Under the pieces are notes generated by a model. That model worked only from the letters and a program-made list of their open reading frames with translations. It was not told where the DNA came from and made no database searches. A program made the position numbers and the translations under genes. Of a stretch of 64,000 nt of DNA, positions 35,519-44,249 are shown one piece after another. Position 1 is the first letter of the stretch. The number at the start of each line of letters is the position of its first letter. The stretch spans positions 1-64,000 of the forward strand of contig NZ_JBHYFK010000002.1 of the NCBI RefSeq assembly GCF_051859565.1, written 5' to 3'. The DNA is from Glycocaulis sp051859565. GTDB taxonomy: Bacteria; Pseudomonadota; Alphaproteobacteria; Caulobacterales; Maricaulaceae.

Positions 35519-37444
35519 ATGATGAAATATCTGGCTTTCGGCATCAGCACGGCACTGGTGCTGTCTGTGCCCGTGTTTTCTCAGGAAGCGCCCGAGCGGG
35601 TGACGCGCGGCAATCTGGTGATGGAAAACATCCCCGAAATTCCGCGCGAGGTACGCGAACGTCTGCGCCAGTATCAGAATGTGCGCGGCGCAGGCTTTTC
35701 CGATTTCGCGCCCGATGGCGGTATCTACATAACCACGCGCTTTGGCGAGACCAACCAGATCCACCACGTTGCCCAGCCCATGGGCGCGCGCCGTCAGATC
35801 ACCTTCTATGATGAGCGCACCAGCGGCGCGACAGTGCGCCCTGACGGGTCCGGCCAGTTCCTCTTTACCCGCGATGTCGGCGGGGATGAGTTCTTTCAAG
35901 GCTTCCTTTTCGATCCGGAGCTCTCGCGCTCGGTGCAGTTCACCACCGACCAGATCCGCAATCAGGGTTTCTCCTGGTCGCGTGATGGCCGGATGATCGC
36001 CTGGGCGGCGGCTGGCTGGGGCGATGCAGACTACACGGTCTACATGGCCGATCCGGCGGACCCCACGACCGCGCAGGAAATCCTGCAAGGCGAGGGCGCG
36101 ATGAGCCCGGTGGACTGGTCGCCCGACGGCTCAAAACTCCTGATCGGACGTTATTTCTCGATCAATGAGTCCCGGCTCTATGTGCTGGACATCGAGGAGG
36201 GTTCGCTCACCCAGATCAATCCGGACGAGACCAATGCCTATGGCGCGGCCCGCTTTACGGCCAGTGGCGAGAGCATTTATGTGGTCACTGATGAAGGCGC
36301 CGAGTTCCGCCGCATCATGGAAATTCCCCTTGAGGGCGGGGACAAGCGCATCGTCGCCGAGCATGACTGGGACGTACAGGCCATGGCGCTGTCACCGGAC
36401 GGGTCGACCATCGCCTATACGACGAATGAAGGCGGCATTTCGGAGATTTACATCATCAACGCGGCCAGCGGCGAACGCCTTCCGGGGCCAGACCTGCCGG
36501 TCGGCCTGATCGGCGGCATAACCTTCAGCCCGGACGGCAACCGGATCGGCTTCACCCACAGCTCGGCTGCCTCGCCGGGCGATGCGTGGGTTTATGATCT
36601 TGCCTCGCGCGAGCTGGTGCGCTGGACGCAGTCGGAAGTGGGCGGGCTGGATACCAGCCGTTTCTCAGCGCCGGAGCTGATCAGCTTTGAAAGCTTTGAC
36701 GGGCTGGAGGTGCCGGCCTTCGTGCACCGCCCGTCGGGTGAGGGCCCCCATCCGGTGATCGTGTCCATTCATGGCGGTCCGGAGGCGCAGGCGCGCCCCG
36801 GTTTCAGCTCCACCTTCCAGTACTGGCTGCAGGAGCTGGGCGCAGCGGTCGTGGTGCCCAATGTGCGTGGCTCGGCCGGGTACGGGAATGAATATGTCAA
36901 TCTGGACAATGTGTTCCTGCGCGAGAACTCCGTGCGCGACATCGGCGCGCTGCTCGACTGGATCGCCACCCAACCCGATCTCGATGAAAGCCGCGTCGTC
37001 GTCTATGGCGGCTCTTATGGCGGCTATATGGTGCTGGCCTCGCTGGTGCATTACTCGGACCGGCTGGCGGGCGGCATCAATATTGTCGGCATCTCCAATT
37101 TCGTGACCTTCCTCGAAAACACGGCCGGTTACCGTCAAGATCTGCGCCGCGCCGAATATGGCGATGAGCGTGATCCGGAGGTTCGCGAATTTCTGGAGAG
37201 CATCTCGCCTGCCAATCACGCCCACCGCATCACCGCCCCGCTGTTCATCATCCAGGGCGCCAATGATCCCCGCGTGCCGCTGTCGGAGGCCGAGCAGATT
37301 CTTGCTGCCGTGCGCGAGGCAGGCGGTGATCCCTGGTATCTGGTGGCCATGGATGAGGGCCACGGCTTTGCCCGGCGGTCCAATCAGGACTTCCAGCGTG
37401 AGGCCGAGACGATGTTCCTGAGGGATATTCTGGGACTGGACTAG
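35519..37444 (+). CDS. Exported S9 (prolyl oligopeptidase family) peptidase
   Basis: This 641-residue protein has a signal peptide (MMKYLAFGISTALVLSVPVF, SQ cleavage), a beta-propeller-like N-terminal half with repeated SPDG motifs (DWSPDGSKLL, ALSPDGSTIAY, TFSPDGNRIGF), and a C-terminal alpha/beta hydrolase. The catalytic triad reads Ser499 (GGSYGGYM), Asp583 (GANDPRVP) and His615 (DEGHGFARRSN). It is probably a periplasmic dipeptidyl- or oligopeptidase. ATG ATG opens the gene; either could be used. A terminator-like hairpin follows at 37470. Confidence 0.93.
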   Translation: MMKYLAFGISTALVLSVPVFSQEAPERVTRGNLVMENIPEIPREVRERLRQYQNVRGAGFSDFAPDGGIYITTRFGETNQIHHVAQPMGARRQITFYDERTSGATVRPDGSGQFLFTRDVGGDEFFQGFLFDPELSRSVQFTTDQIRNQGFSWSRDGRMIAWAAAGWGDADYTVYMADPADPTTAQEILQGEGAMSPVDWSPDGSKLLIGRYFSINESRLYVLDIEEGSLTQINPDETNAYGAARFTASGESIYVVTDEGAEFRRIMEIPLEGGDKRIVAEHDWDVQAMALSPDGSTIAYTTNEGGISEIYIINAASGERLPGPDLPVGLIGGITFSPDGNRIGFTHSSAASPGDAWVYDLASRELVRWTQSEVGGLDTSRFSAPELISFESFDGLEVPAFVHRPSGEGPHPVIVSIHGGPEAQARPGFSSTFQYWLQELGAAVVVPNVRGSAGYGNEYVNLDNVFLRENSVRDIGALLDWIATQPDLDESRVVVYGGSYGGYMVLASLVHYSDRLAGGINIVGISNFVTFLENTAGYRQDLRRAEYGDERDPEVREFLESISPANHAHRITAPLFIIQGANDPRVPLSEAEQILAAVREAGGDPWYLVAMDEGHGFARRSNQDFQREAETMFLRDILGLD

Positions 37445-37469
37445 CAGCGGCCGCGCGGCTGCCAATTTG

Positions 37470-37506
37470 ACCGCCTGGCAGGCTCGACGCTTGCCGGGCG
37501 GTTTTC
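37470..37506 (+). terminator. Rho-independent terminator after the S9 peptidase gene
   Basis: ACCGCCTGGCA (37470-37480) pairs with TGCCGGGCGGT (37492-37502) over 11 bp with one G-U, loop of 11, followed by TTTTC. It separates the peptidase gene from the FKBP gene. Confidence 0.65.
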
Positions 37507-37547
37507 TATGGTGCGCGCCAGCTTGCTGCCAAGAAGGACAGATCGCC

Positions 37548-38306
37548 ATGCACACCCGTCTTGCCCTGACCGCCTCCCTCGCCACCTTGCTGCTCGCCGC
37601 GTGCGGGGAGAGCCCTGCACCAGACGAGCGCGCACCGGCCGATGAAAGCCCTGCCGTGCAAGAAGGGGTGGCCGCACCTGCATCGCAGCAAAGCCGGGAC
37701 GACGCCATCACGCTTTCTCCTCTGGAGCCGGAAGAAGACGCGGAAACCTTCCGCGCCCGCGTCGAAGGGATGAGCGAAGAGGATCAGGCGGCGGCCACGT
37801 TCCAGCGTGAGCTGCGCATGGCGCGTGGCTGTGAGCCGGGCGATGCGCCGCTGCACCGCTTCGAGCCGCGCGAGCGGGGCGAGGACGAATCCAGCGCTGA
37901 TTACAATGGCGCCATCGCTGCCGAGTTCCTTCGCAGCAATGTCGAACAGCCCTGCGTCTACAACACGTCCAGCGGGCTGCAATTCCGTATCGAGCGGGCG
38001 GCCGGGCCGGACAATCCTTCCCCGGTGCGCGGTGAGTATGTGCGCGTGCATTATGCCGGCCAGCTCCTGGACGGCACCGAGTTCGATAGCTCCTATGCGC
38101 GCGGCGAACCGGCGCAGTTTCCTTCCGACCGGCTGATCGCAGGCTGGGTCGAGGCCCTGCCGCTCATGCGCGTCGGCGAGAAGTGGACGCTCTATATCGC
38201 GCCGGAGCTTGGCTATGGCGCGCGCGGCACGCCGGGCGGGCCGATCCCGCCCAACGCGGCGCTGGTCTTCCAGCTGGAACTGCTTGGCCTGCCGGACCGC
38301 GAATGA
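37548..38306 (+). CDS. FKBP-type peptidyl-prolyl cis-trans isomerase lipoprotein
   Basis: This 252-residue protein starts MHTRLALTASLATLLLAAC, a lipoprotein signal with lipobox LAAC. A Pro/Glu-rich linker is followed by an FKBP domain at about 145-250: REYVRVHYAGQLLDG-type strand, TEFDSSYARGEPAQFPSDRL, IAGWVEALPLMRVGEKWTLY, and APELGYGARGTPGGPIPPNA. It should catalyse prolyl isomerisation for envelope protein folding. AAGGACAGATCGCC precedes the ATG. Its stop overlaps the ArgE-type gene by 4 bp. Confidence 0.93.
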   Translation: MHTRLALTASLATLLLAACGESPAPDERAPADESPAVQEGVAAPASQQSRDDAITLSPLEPEEDAETFRARVEGMSEEDQAAATFQRELRMARGCEPGDAPLHRFEPRERGEDESSADYNGAIAAEFLRSNVEQPCVYNTSSGLQFRIERAAGPDNPSPVRGEYVRVHYAGQLLDGTEFDSSYARGEPAQFPSDRLIAGWVEALPLMRVGEKWTLYIAPELGYGARGTPGGPIPPNAALVFQLELLGLPDRE

Positions 38307-39460
38307 GCCGGAGCCCCCAAGCCATTGCGCTGCTTGAACGCCTGATCGCGTTCGACACGACCTCGCGCAATTCCAATCTCGCCCTGATTGACTGGGTGGA
38401 AGACTATCTGACCGGGCTGGGCGCTCGCTGCGAGCGCGTGCCGAGCCCGGACGGGCTGAAATCCAATCTGCATGCCTTTATCGGGCCGGAAACCGATGGC
38501 GGGGTCGTGCTTTCCGGTCATACCGATGTGGTGCCGGTCGATGGCCAGAACTGGTCGACCGATCCGTTCGTGCTGACCGAGAAAGATGGCAAGCTCTACG
38601 GGCGCGGCACGTGCGACATGAAGGGCTTTGTCGCCTGCGCGCTGGCCGCCGCGCCTGATCTGGCGGCGGCGCCCCTCAAACGCCCGGTCCATTTTGCTTT
38701 CTCCTATGATGAGGAGGTGGGCTGTCAGGGCGCGCCCTCCATGATCGAAGCGATTGCCGCCGGGCATCCCAAACCTTCCGCCGTGCTGGTGGGCGAACCG
38801 ACGGGCATGAAGGTGGTGACGGGGCATAAGGGACTTTATTCGGTGCGCGTGGAGATCACGGGCCACGAAGCCCATTCCAGCCTGATCAATGCCGGTGCCT
38901 GCGCGGTGACCAATGCCGTGATCCTGATGGATTTCCTGCGCCGCGAGGGCGAGGCGCTGCGCGCTGCTGCTCCTGACGACAGCCCGTTCGATCCGCCCTT
39001 TGGCACGCTGACCATTGGCCGGATGGGCGGCGGGTCTGCGATGAATATCCTGGCGAAAGACGCCTGGTTTGAAGCCCTGATGCGCCCGGCGCCGTGGGAT
39101 GATGGTCCCGGCGTGGGCCGGCGCCTGCGTGAGCTGGCAGCGCAGGTGGAAGCCGATATGCGCCGCACCGCGCCGGACGCCTCCATCCGCATTACCGAGG
39201 TTTCCAACGTCCCGCCCTTGCGCCCTGAAACGGACGGCGAGGCCGAAGGCATTGCCCGCGCCCTGACCGGCGACAATGCGCCGCGCGTGGTCTCCTACGG
39301 CACTGAAGGCGGGCAGTTTCAGGATGGCGGCATGTCAGCGGTCATTTGCGGGCCCGGCCATATCGATCAGGCCCACCAGCCTGACGAGTTCGTTGAAGTA
39401 AGCCAGCTGGAAGCCTGCATGGTCTTCCTGAAAAAGCTGGAGCATCGCCTGAGCGCTTAA
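38303..39460 (+). CDS. argE: Acetylornithine deacetylase (ArgE, M20 family)
   Basis: This 385-residue cytoplasmic di-zinc hydrolase removes acetyl from N-acetylornithine in arginine synthesis. Metal and catalytic motifs are VVLSGHTDVVPVDGQNWSTD, LYGRGTCDMKGFVACAL, FSYDEEVGCQGAP, and the C-terminal GPGHIDQAHQPDEFV. The dimerisation domain has GHEAHSSLINAGA. The layout and lack of a signal fit ArgE better than the lipoprotein M20 at 18476, though other N-acyl substrates are possible. It overlaps the FKBP stop by 4 bp (ATGA). Confidence 0.88.
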   Translation: MSRSPQAIALLERLIAFDTTSRNSNLALIDWVEDYLTGLGARCERVPSPDGLKSNLHAFIGPETDGGVVLSGHTDVVPVDGQNWSTDPFVLTEKDGKLYGRGTCDMKGFVACALAAAPDLAAAPLKRPVHFAFSYDEEVGCQGAPSMIEAIAAGHPKPSAVLVGEPTGMKVVTGHKGLYSVRVEITGHEAHSSLINAGACAVTNAVILMDFLRREGEALRAAAPDDSPFDPPFGTLTIGRMGGGSAMNILAKDAWFEALMRPAPWDDGPGVGRRLRELAAQVEADMRRTAPDASIRITEVSNVPPLRPETDGEAEGIARALTGDNAPRVVSYGTEGGQFQDGGMSAVICGPGHIDQAHQPDEFVEVSQLEACMVFLKKLEHRLSA

Positions 39461-39583
39461 CATCGCCGCTCGTGTATGGACGCGGCGCGGGGAAGCGTCT
39501 AAACCCCGTGCGCAATTGCCCGGCGCGGAGCTGCCGCTGCAGGGTTCCCAAAAGTTTCTAGCGGATTTTTGAAGGAGCGCGTC

Positions 39584-40594
39584 ATGGCTCTTCGGGTGGC
39601 GATCAACGGGTTTGGCCGTATCGGGCGTCTGGCCCTGCGGGCGGTGCTGGAACATCAGCGCTGGCATGAGGTGGAGGTCGTTGCGATCAATGACAGCGCC
39701 ACGCCGGAGGTGAACGCGCACCTGCTGACCTATGACAGCGTGCATGGCCGTTATCCGCGCGAGATCAAGCTTTATGAAGACGGGTTTGATGCCGGCTTTG
39801 GCAAGATCACCAAGGTCTCCAACCGCGATCCCTCCCAGCTGCCCTGGAAGGATCTCGGCATTGACCTCGTGCTGGAATGCACCGGGAAGTTCAATGACAA
39901 GGCAACGGCCTCCGCGCACCTCTCCTCTGGCGCGAAACGCGTGCTGTGTTCGGCGCCGGCCAAGAATGCCGACAAGACCATCGTCTACGGCGTCAATCAT
40001 GCCAGCCTGACGGCTGAGGACGTGATCGTCTCCAACGCGTCCTGCACCACGAACGGGCTCGCGCCGGTGGCCAAGGTGCTCAACGATGCCATCGGCATCG
40101 AGCAGGGCCACATGACCACGATCCACGCCTATACCGGCGACCAGCCGACGCTGGACCGCAATCACAAGGATCTGCACCGTGCCCGCGCAGCCGCCATGTC
40201 CATGGTGCCGACGACGACCGGCGCGGCGAAAGCGGTGGGCGAGGTTCTGCCTGAGCTGAAAGGCCGTCTTGATGGTTCGGCCATCCGCGTGCCGACGCCG
40301 AATGTCTCGGTCATCGATCTGGTGTTCACGCCGGGGCGCGAGACCAGCATCGAGGAAATCAACGCGGCGATCCGCGAGGCCGCAGACGGCCCGATGAAGG
40401 GCGTGCTGGGCTATGACAGCCTGCCGCTCGTCTCCATCGACTATAATCACGATCCGCGCTCGTCCATCGTCGCCATCGACAAGACCAATGTGATTGGTGG
40501 CAAGCTGGCCCGCGTGATGACCTGGTATGATAATGAATGGGGCTTTGCCTGCCGTATGATCGATACGGCGGTGGCGATGGGCCGGCTGATCTAG
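39584..40594 (+). CDS. gap: Glyceraldehyde-3-phosphate dehydrogenase, type I
   Basis: This 336-residue enzyme oxidises glyceraldehyde-3-phosphate with NAD and phosphate. The NAD motif AINGFGRIGRLALRA is N-terminal and the active-site Cys154 is in SNASCTTNGLAPVAKVL, with the later MTTIHAYTGDQPTLD and VPTTTGAAKAVGEVLPEL. AAGGAG lies seven bases before the ATG at 39584, which excludes the five-codon extension upstream. It leads a glycolytic run gap-pgk-fba with 15- and 53-bp gaps, ending in a strong terminator. Confidence 0.98.
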   Translation: MALRVAINGFGRIGRLALRAVLEHQRWHEVEVVAINDSATPEVNAHLLTYDSVHGRYPREIKLYEDGFDAGFGKITKVSNRDPSQLPWKDLGIDLVLECTGKFNDKATASAHLSSGAKRVLCSAPAKNADKTIVYGVNHASLTAEDVIVSNASCTTNGLAPVAKVLNDAIGIEQGHMTTIHAYTGDQPTLDRNHKDLHRARAAAMSMVPTTTGAAKAVGEVLPELKGRLDGSAIRVPTPNVSVIDLVFTPGRETSIEEINAAIREAADGPMKGVLGYDSLPLVSIDYNHDPRSSIVAIDKTNVIGGKLARVMTWYDNEWGFACRMIDTAVAMGRLI

Positions 40595-40609
40595 GAACTG
40601 AACAGACCC

Positions 40610-41839
40610 ATGAGCGAAGGCAAGATTGCCCGTCTGGAAGACGCGCAGGTTTCCGGCAAACGCGTGCTGGTGCGCGTGGATTTCAACGTCCCCATGGCGG
40701 ATGGCAAGGTCAGCGATGATACGCGCCTGCAATCGGCCCTGCCGACGATTGAATGGCTTAAAGACAAGGGCGCACGCATCATCCTGCTCGCCCATTTCGG
40801 CCGCCCCAAGGGCAAGGTCGATGCCAGCCAGAGCCTCAAACCCGTCATGGCGCCGCTGTCTGAACGGCTTGGCGCGCCGGTCCGGTTTGCCGGTGACTGC
40901 ATTGGCAAGCAGGCCGAGAAGGCGGTGGGCGAACTGAAGGATGGCGACGTACTCCTGCTGGAAAACACGCGCTTTCACGCGGGCGAGGAGGCCAATGATG
41001 CGGAGTTTGCCGCGCAGCTGGCCGCGCTTGGCGAAATCTATGTGAACGATGCCTTTTCGGCGGCGCACCGCGCCCATGCTTCGACCGAAGGTGTGGCGCG
41101 CCTTTTACCCGCCTATGCTGGTCTCGCCCTGCAGCGTGAGCTGGATCATGTGACGGCGGCGCTGGAAAATCCTGAGCGTCCGCTGCTGGCGATTGTCGGC
41201 GGCGCGAAAGTGTCGACCAAGATCGATCTTCTGATGAATCTGGTGACCAAGGTGAACCGGCTGTTCGTCGGCGGGGCCATGGCCAACACCTTCCTGGCCG
41301 CGAAGGGCGCCGATGTCGGCAAAAGCCTTTACGAGCCGGACCTGCTGGGCACTGCTCGCGAGATCATCGCGGCGGCGGAAAAATCCGGCTGCCAGCTTCT
41401 CCTGCCTGAAGACGTGGTGGTGGCGCGCGAGCTGAAAGCAAAGGCGGCGCGGCGTGTGGCGGGTCTTGATGAGATCGCCCGCGATGAGATGATCCTTGAT
41501 TGCGGCCCGGCGACGATTGACGCGCTGGCCGATTCCATCGAGAGCGCGAAGACGCTGGTCTGGAACGGGCCGCTGGGCGCGTTCGAGATGACGCCGTTTG
41601 ATACTGGCACGGTAGAGGCGGCGCGCTTTGCCGCCCAGCGCGTGCGCGAGCGCAAGCTGGTGGCGGTTGCTGGCGGCGGTGATACGGTGTCTGCGCTCAA
41701 TCATGCGCGCGTTGCCGGTGATTTCACCTTTGTCTCGACAGCCGGCGGTGCATTCCTGGAATGGCTGGAAGGCAAACCGCTTCCGGGCATCGAGGTTTTG
41801 CGGCAAATGCCACAAACGGATATGGACGCTGCGTCCTAG
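40610..41839 (+). CDS. pgk: Phosphoglycerate kinase
   Basis: This 409-residue enzyme makes ATP from 1,3-bisphosphoglycerate. The N-domain motif KRVLVRVDFNVPMADGKVSD and the basic patch LLAHFGRPKGKVD are clear; LLLENTRFHAGEEANDAEFA, AIVGGAKVSTKIDLL, and the C-domain nucleotide motif AVAGGGDTVSAL are all present. The length is normal for bacteria. Sixteen bases separate it from gap, so it is in the same operon. Confidence 0.98.
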   Translation: MSEGKIARLEDAQVSGKRVLVRVDFNVPMADGKVSDDTRLQSALPTIEWLKDKGARIILLAHFGRPKGKVDASQSLKPVMAPLSERLGAPVRFAGDCIGKQAEKAVGELKDGDVLLLENTRFHAGEEANDAEFAAQLAALGEIYVNDAFSAAHRAHASTEGVARLLPAYAGLALQRELDHVTAALENPERPLLAIVGGAKVSTKIDLLMNLVTKVNRLFVGGAMANTFLAAKGADVGKSLYEPDLLGTAREIIAAAEKSGCQLLLPEDVVVARELKAKAARRVAGLDEIARDEMILDCGPATIDALADSIESAKTLVWNGPLGAFEMTPFDTGTVEAARFAAQRVRERKLVAVAGGGDTVSALNHARVAGDFTFVSTAGGAFLEWLEGKPLPGIEVLRQMPQTDMDAAS

Positions 41840-41892
41840 CAATAGTGCCGCATACTCAAGCGATCAGCAGGCAATACGGGGAAGTTTGAAAC

Positions 41893-42915
41893 ATGGATAT
41901 TGATGCGCTCTACGAAACCGCGATGCGCATGGTCGCGCCGGGCAAGGGCATTCTGGCGGCCGACGAGTCCACCGGCACGATTAAAAAGCGCTTTGACACG
42001 ATCAAGCTGGATTCGACCGCAGACAGCCGCCGGGACTGGCGCGAAATGCTGTTCCGCACCGAACCGGCGATGAGCGAGCATATCTCCGGCGTCATCCTCT
42101 ATGACGAGACGCTGCGTCAGAAAGCCAAGGACGGCACGCCGCTGGCCGAGCTGATCGCGAATACCGGCGCGGTGCCGGGCATCAAGGTGGATACGGGCGC
42201 CAAACCGCTGGCCGGTGCGCCGGGCGAGATGATCACCGAAGGCCTTGATGGCCTGCGCGAGCGTCTGGCCGAGTATCACGCGCTGGGTGCGCGCTTTGCC
42301 AAATGGCGCGCCGTCATCAATATCGGTGCGGGCGGCGATGAGAGCGTGCCGTCCCAGTACTGTATCAACACGAATATGCACGCGCTCGCGCGCTATGCGA
42401 TGCTGTGCCAGGAAGCGGGTATCGTGCCGATCGTGGAGCCGGAAGTCATCATGGATGGCGACCACGATATCGACCGCTGCTACGAGGTGACCGAGTTTGG
42501 TCTGAAGCGGCTCTATGCCGAGCTGTTCGAGCAGGGCGTGGTGCTGGAAGGCACGATCCTCAAACCCAACATGATCATTTCCGGCACGAATTGCTCCGCG
42601 CAGGCGAGCCGCGAGGAAGTCGCCGAGATGACCGTGCAGTGCCTGACCAACTGCGTGCCGGCCTCCGTGCCGGGCATTGCCTTCCTGTCGGGCGGACAGT
42701 CGGATGTGGACGCGACCGCGCACCTCAACATCATGAATGCGGGCTTTGACCTGCCCTGGCCGCTGACCTTCTCCTATGGCCGCGCGCTGCAGGCCGCGCC
42801 GCTGGCCGCCTGGGGCGGCAAGGATGTCGAGGCTGGCCAGAAAGCCTTCAATCACCGGGCGAAGATGAACGGCCTTGCCGCGCTCGGCGAATGGGATGAG
42901 GGGCTGGAGGGGTAG
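41893..42915 (+). CDS. Class I fructose-bisphosphate aldolase
   Basis: This 340-residue Schiff-base aldolase splits fructose-1,6-bisphosphate. The Schiff-base Lys224 is in LEGTILKPNMIISGTN, with the N-terminal GKGILAADESTGTIKKRF and the C-terminal IAFLSGGQSDVDATAHLN phosphate-binding stretch. It is the animal-like class I type rather than the zinc class II enzyme common in bacteria. The gene follows pgk after 53 bp and ends in a bidirectional terminator at 42945. Confidence 0.96.
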   Translation: MDIDALYETAMRMVAPGKGILAADESTGTIKKRFDTIKLDSTADSRRDWREMLFRTEPAMSEHISGVILYDETLRQKAKDGTPLAELIANTGAVPGIKVDTGAKPLAGAPGEMITEGLDGLRERLAEYHALGARFAKWRAVINIGAGGDESVPSQYCINTNMHALARYAMLCQEAGIVPIVEPEVIMDGDHDIDRCYEVTEFGLKRLYAELFEQGVVLEGTILKPNMIISGTNCSAQASREEVAEMTVQCLTNCVPASVPGIAFLSGGQSDVDATAHLNIMNAGFDLPWPLTFSYGRALQAAPLAAWGGKDVEAGQKAFNHRAKMNGLAALGEWDEGLEG

Positions 42916-42944
42916 GTTCTGCGCAACTCCCACAACCATATAAA

Positions 42945-42969
42945 AAAGGCCCGGCATTGCCGGGCCTTT
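42945..42969. terminator. Bidirectional rho-independent terminator
   Basis: AAAGGCCCGGC pairs perfectly with GCCGGGCCTTT around an ATT loop, flanked by A- and T-runs. It serves the aldolase operon and the convergent exported-protein gene. Confidence 0.9.
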
Positions 42970-42998
42970 CTCGTTTCAGGTTTGGGTAAACCCGGAAC

Positions 42999-43439
42999 CT
43001 AGTATTCGGTGAAGTAGACCACCGCGTTGGCCACGCCGCCCGAATAGGTGCCGACCCAGATGTCATACTGGCCGGAGCCGGACAGGGTGACGCGCGGGTT
43101 CAGACCGTCGAAATCGTCATTGCAGTACCAGCGGCCATCCGGACCGTTGACGACGATGGTGGTGTCGGAGTTCGATTCGGCGCCGATGGAGATGCGGCCG
43201 CCATTGAAGTTCAGGCGCACGTCCGGCGCGTCAGAGATCGAGCCAACGCAGCCCGAGCCCAGGCGGTTGGCGTTGATATTGCCGCCAGCGACGACGTTGA
43301 CGGTGTAAGGATCAGGCAGGAAGCCTGCATTGAGCGAAAACGTGCCGAAATTGGGGTTCAGCGAATAGTTCTGGGCGGACGCAGCAGCGCCCATGGCCAG
43401 CGCGGCGAAGGCAGCGCAAGCAACAGTTCTGGCAATCAT
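42999..43439 (-). CDS. Small exported beta-rich protein resembling pre-peptidase C-terminal (PPC) domains
   Basis: From the ATG at 43439, with GGAGACTTTC upstream, the protein is 146 residues. A signal peptide (MIARTVACAAFAALAMGAAA, SAQ) precedes a domain with FGTFSLNAGFLPDPYTVNVV, SGCVGSISDAPDVRLNF, DTTIVVNGPDGRWYCNDDFD, and SGQYDIWVGTYSGGVAN. These spaced Asp/Gly/Tyr motifs resemble the PPC beta-sandwich usually attached to secreted peptidases, here standing alone. Two cysteines may form a disulfide. The binding partner is unknown. Confidence 0.75.
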   Translation of the reverse strand: MIARTVACAAFAALAMGAAASAQNYSLNPNFGTFSLNAGFLPDPYTVNVVAGGNINANRLGSGCVGSISDAPDVRLNFNGGRISIGAESNSDTTIVVNGPDGRWYCNDDFDGLNPRVTLSGSGQYDIWVGTYSGGVANAVVYFTEY

Positions 43440-43625
43440 GAAAGTCTCCAAAAGGTAATGGGGATTCATCCCCCCCGATATCCAGCCGCCACGACTGGCA
43501 AACAGGATGCTCAGTGTGGTAGCAGGCATTTTTGTGGCAGGGAAAAAGAAAATTATGAACGGGCGCAATTTTCTAAATGCCTGTTAGATTTTCGTTTTCC
43601 CGCAAACCGTGTATCGGGCAATCTT

Positions 43626-44249
43626 ATGTCGAACTGCCAGCTTTATCTTCTCACCCCGCCGCGCATCGATGCCGGTTTTGCCGAGCTGCTGGACAGTGTT
43701 CTGGCCGAGGGCGTGGCAAGCGTGTTGCAGATACGCCTCAAGGAGCAGCCTGAAAACCAGTTGCCGGGCCTGATCCCGCCTCTGGTGAAGGCTGCAAAGC
43801 GTCATGGCGTATCGGTGCTGATGAATGACCGGCCGGACCTCGCTGTCCATTACGCCATGGACGGGGTGCATATCGGCCAGGAGGACGCGCCTTATGCGGA
43901 GGCGCGTGCGGCGCTGGGCAAGACCGGCATTGTCGGCGTCACCTGCCATGACAGCCGCCATCTGGCGATGACAGCGGCGGAAAAAGGCGCAGACTATGTC
44001 GCGTTCGGCGCGATGTTCCCCACTGCCACGAAATCGCCCAAGGCGTCGGCTTCTGTGGAGCTCATCGAGTGGTGGAGTGAAGTCTTTGAGGTGCCATGCG
44101 TAGCGATTGGCGGGATAACGCCGGAGAATGCCAGTCCGGTGATCGAGGCGGGTGCGGATTTCATCGCGGTATCAGGCGGGGTGTGGAACCATCCGGCCGG
44201 GCCGGTGGAGGCGGTGCGGGCCTTTGGAGCGCTGCTCTCGGCGCGCTAG
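43626..44249 (+). CDS. thiE: Thiamine phosphate synthase ThiE
   Basis: This 207-residue TIM barrel joins HMP-PP and thiazole phosphate to form thiamine phosphate. Catalytic features are present: LQIRLKEQ (pyrophosphate binding), VLMNDRPDLAVHYAMDGVHI (Mg and substrate Asp residues), GQEDAPYAEARAALG, AFGAMFPTATKSPKA (the TxTK loop), and CVAIGGITPENASPVIEAGA. The ATG at 43626 is the first before the conserved first strand. The 3' end overlaps the following Sel1-repeat gene, whose likely start is inside thiE. Confidence 0.95.
   Translation: MSNCQLYLLTPPRIDAGFAELLDSVLAEGVASVLQIRLKEQPENQLPGLIPPLVKAAKRHGVSVLMNDRPDLAVHYAMDGVHIGQEDAPYAEARAALGKTGIVGVTCHDSRHLAMTAAEKGADYVAFGAMFPTATKSPKASASVELIEWWSEVFEVPCVAIGGITPENASPVIEAGADFIAVSGGVWNHPAGPVEAVRAFGALLSAR

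Noticed and set aside
39335..41077. A 580-codon open frame on the minus strand opposite gap and pgk
   Set aside because: It is a shadow of two unambiguous glycolytic genes with no motif of its own.
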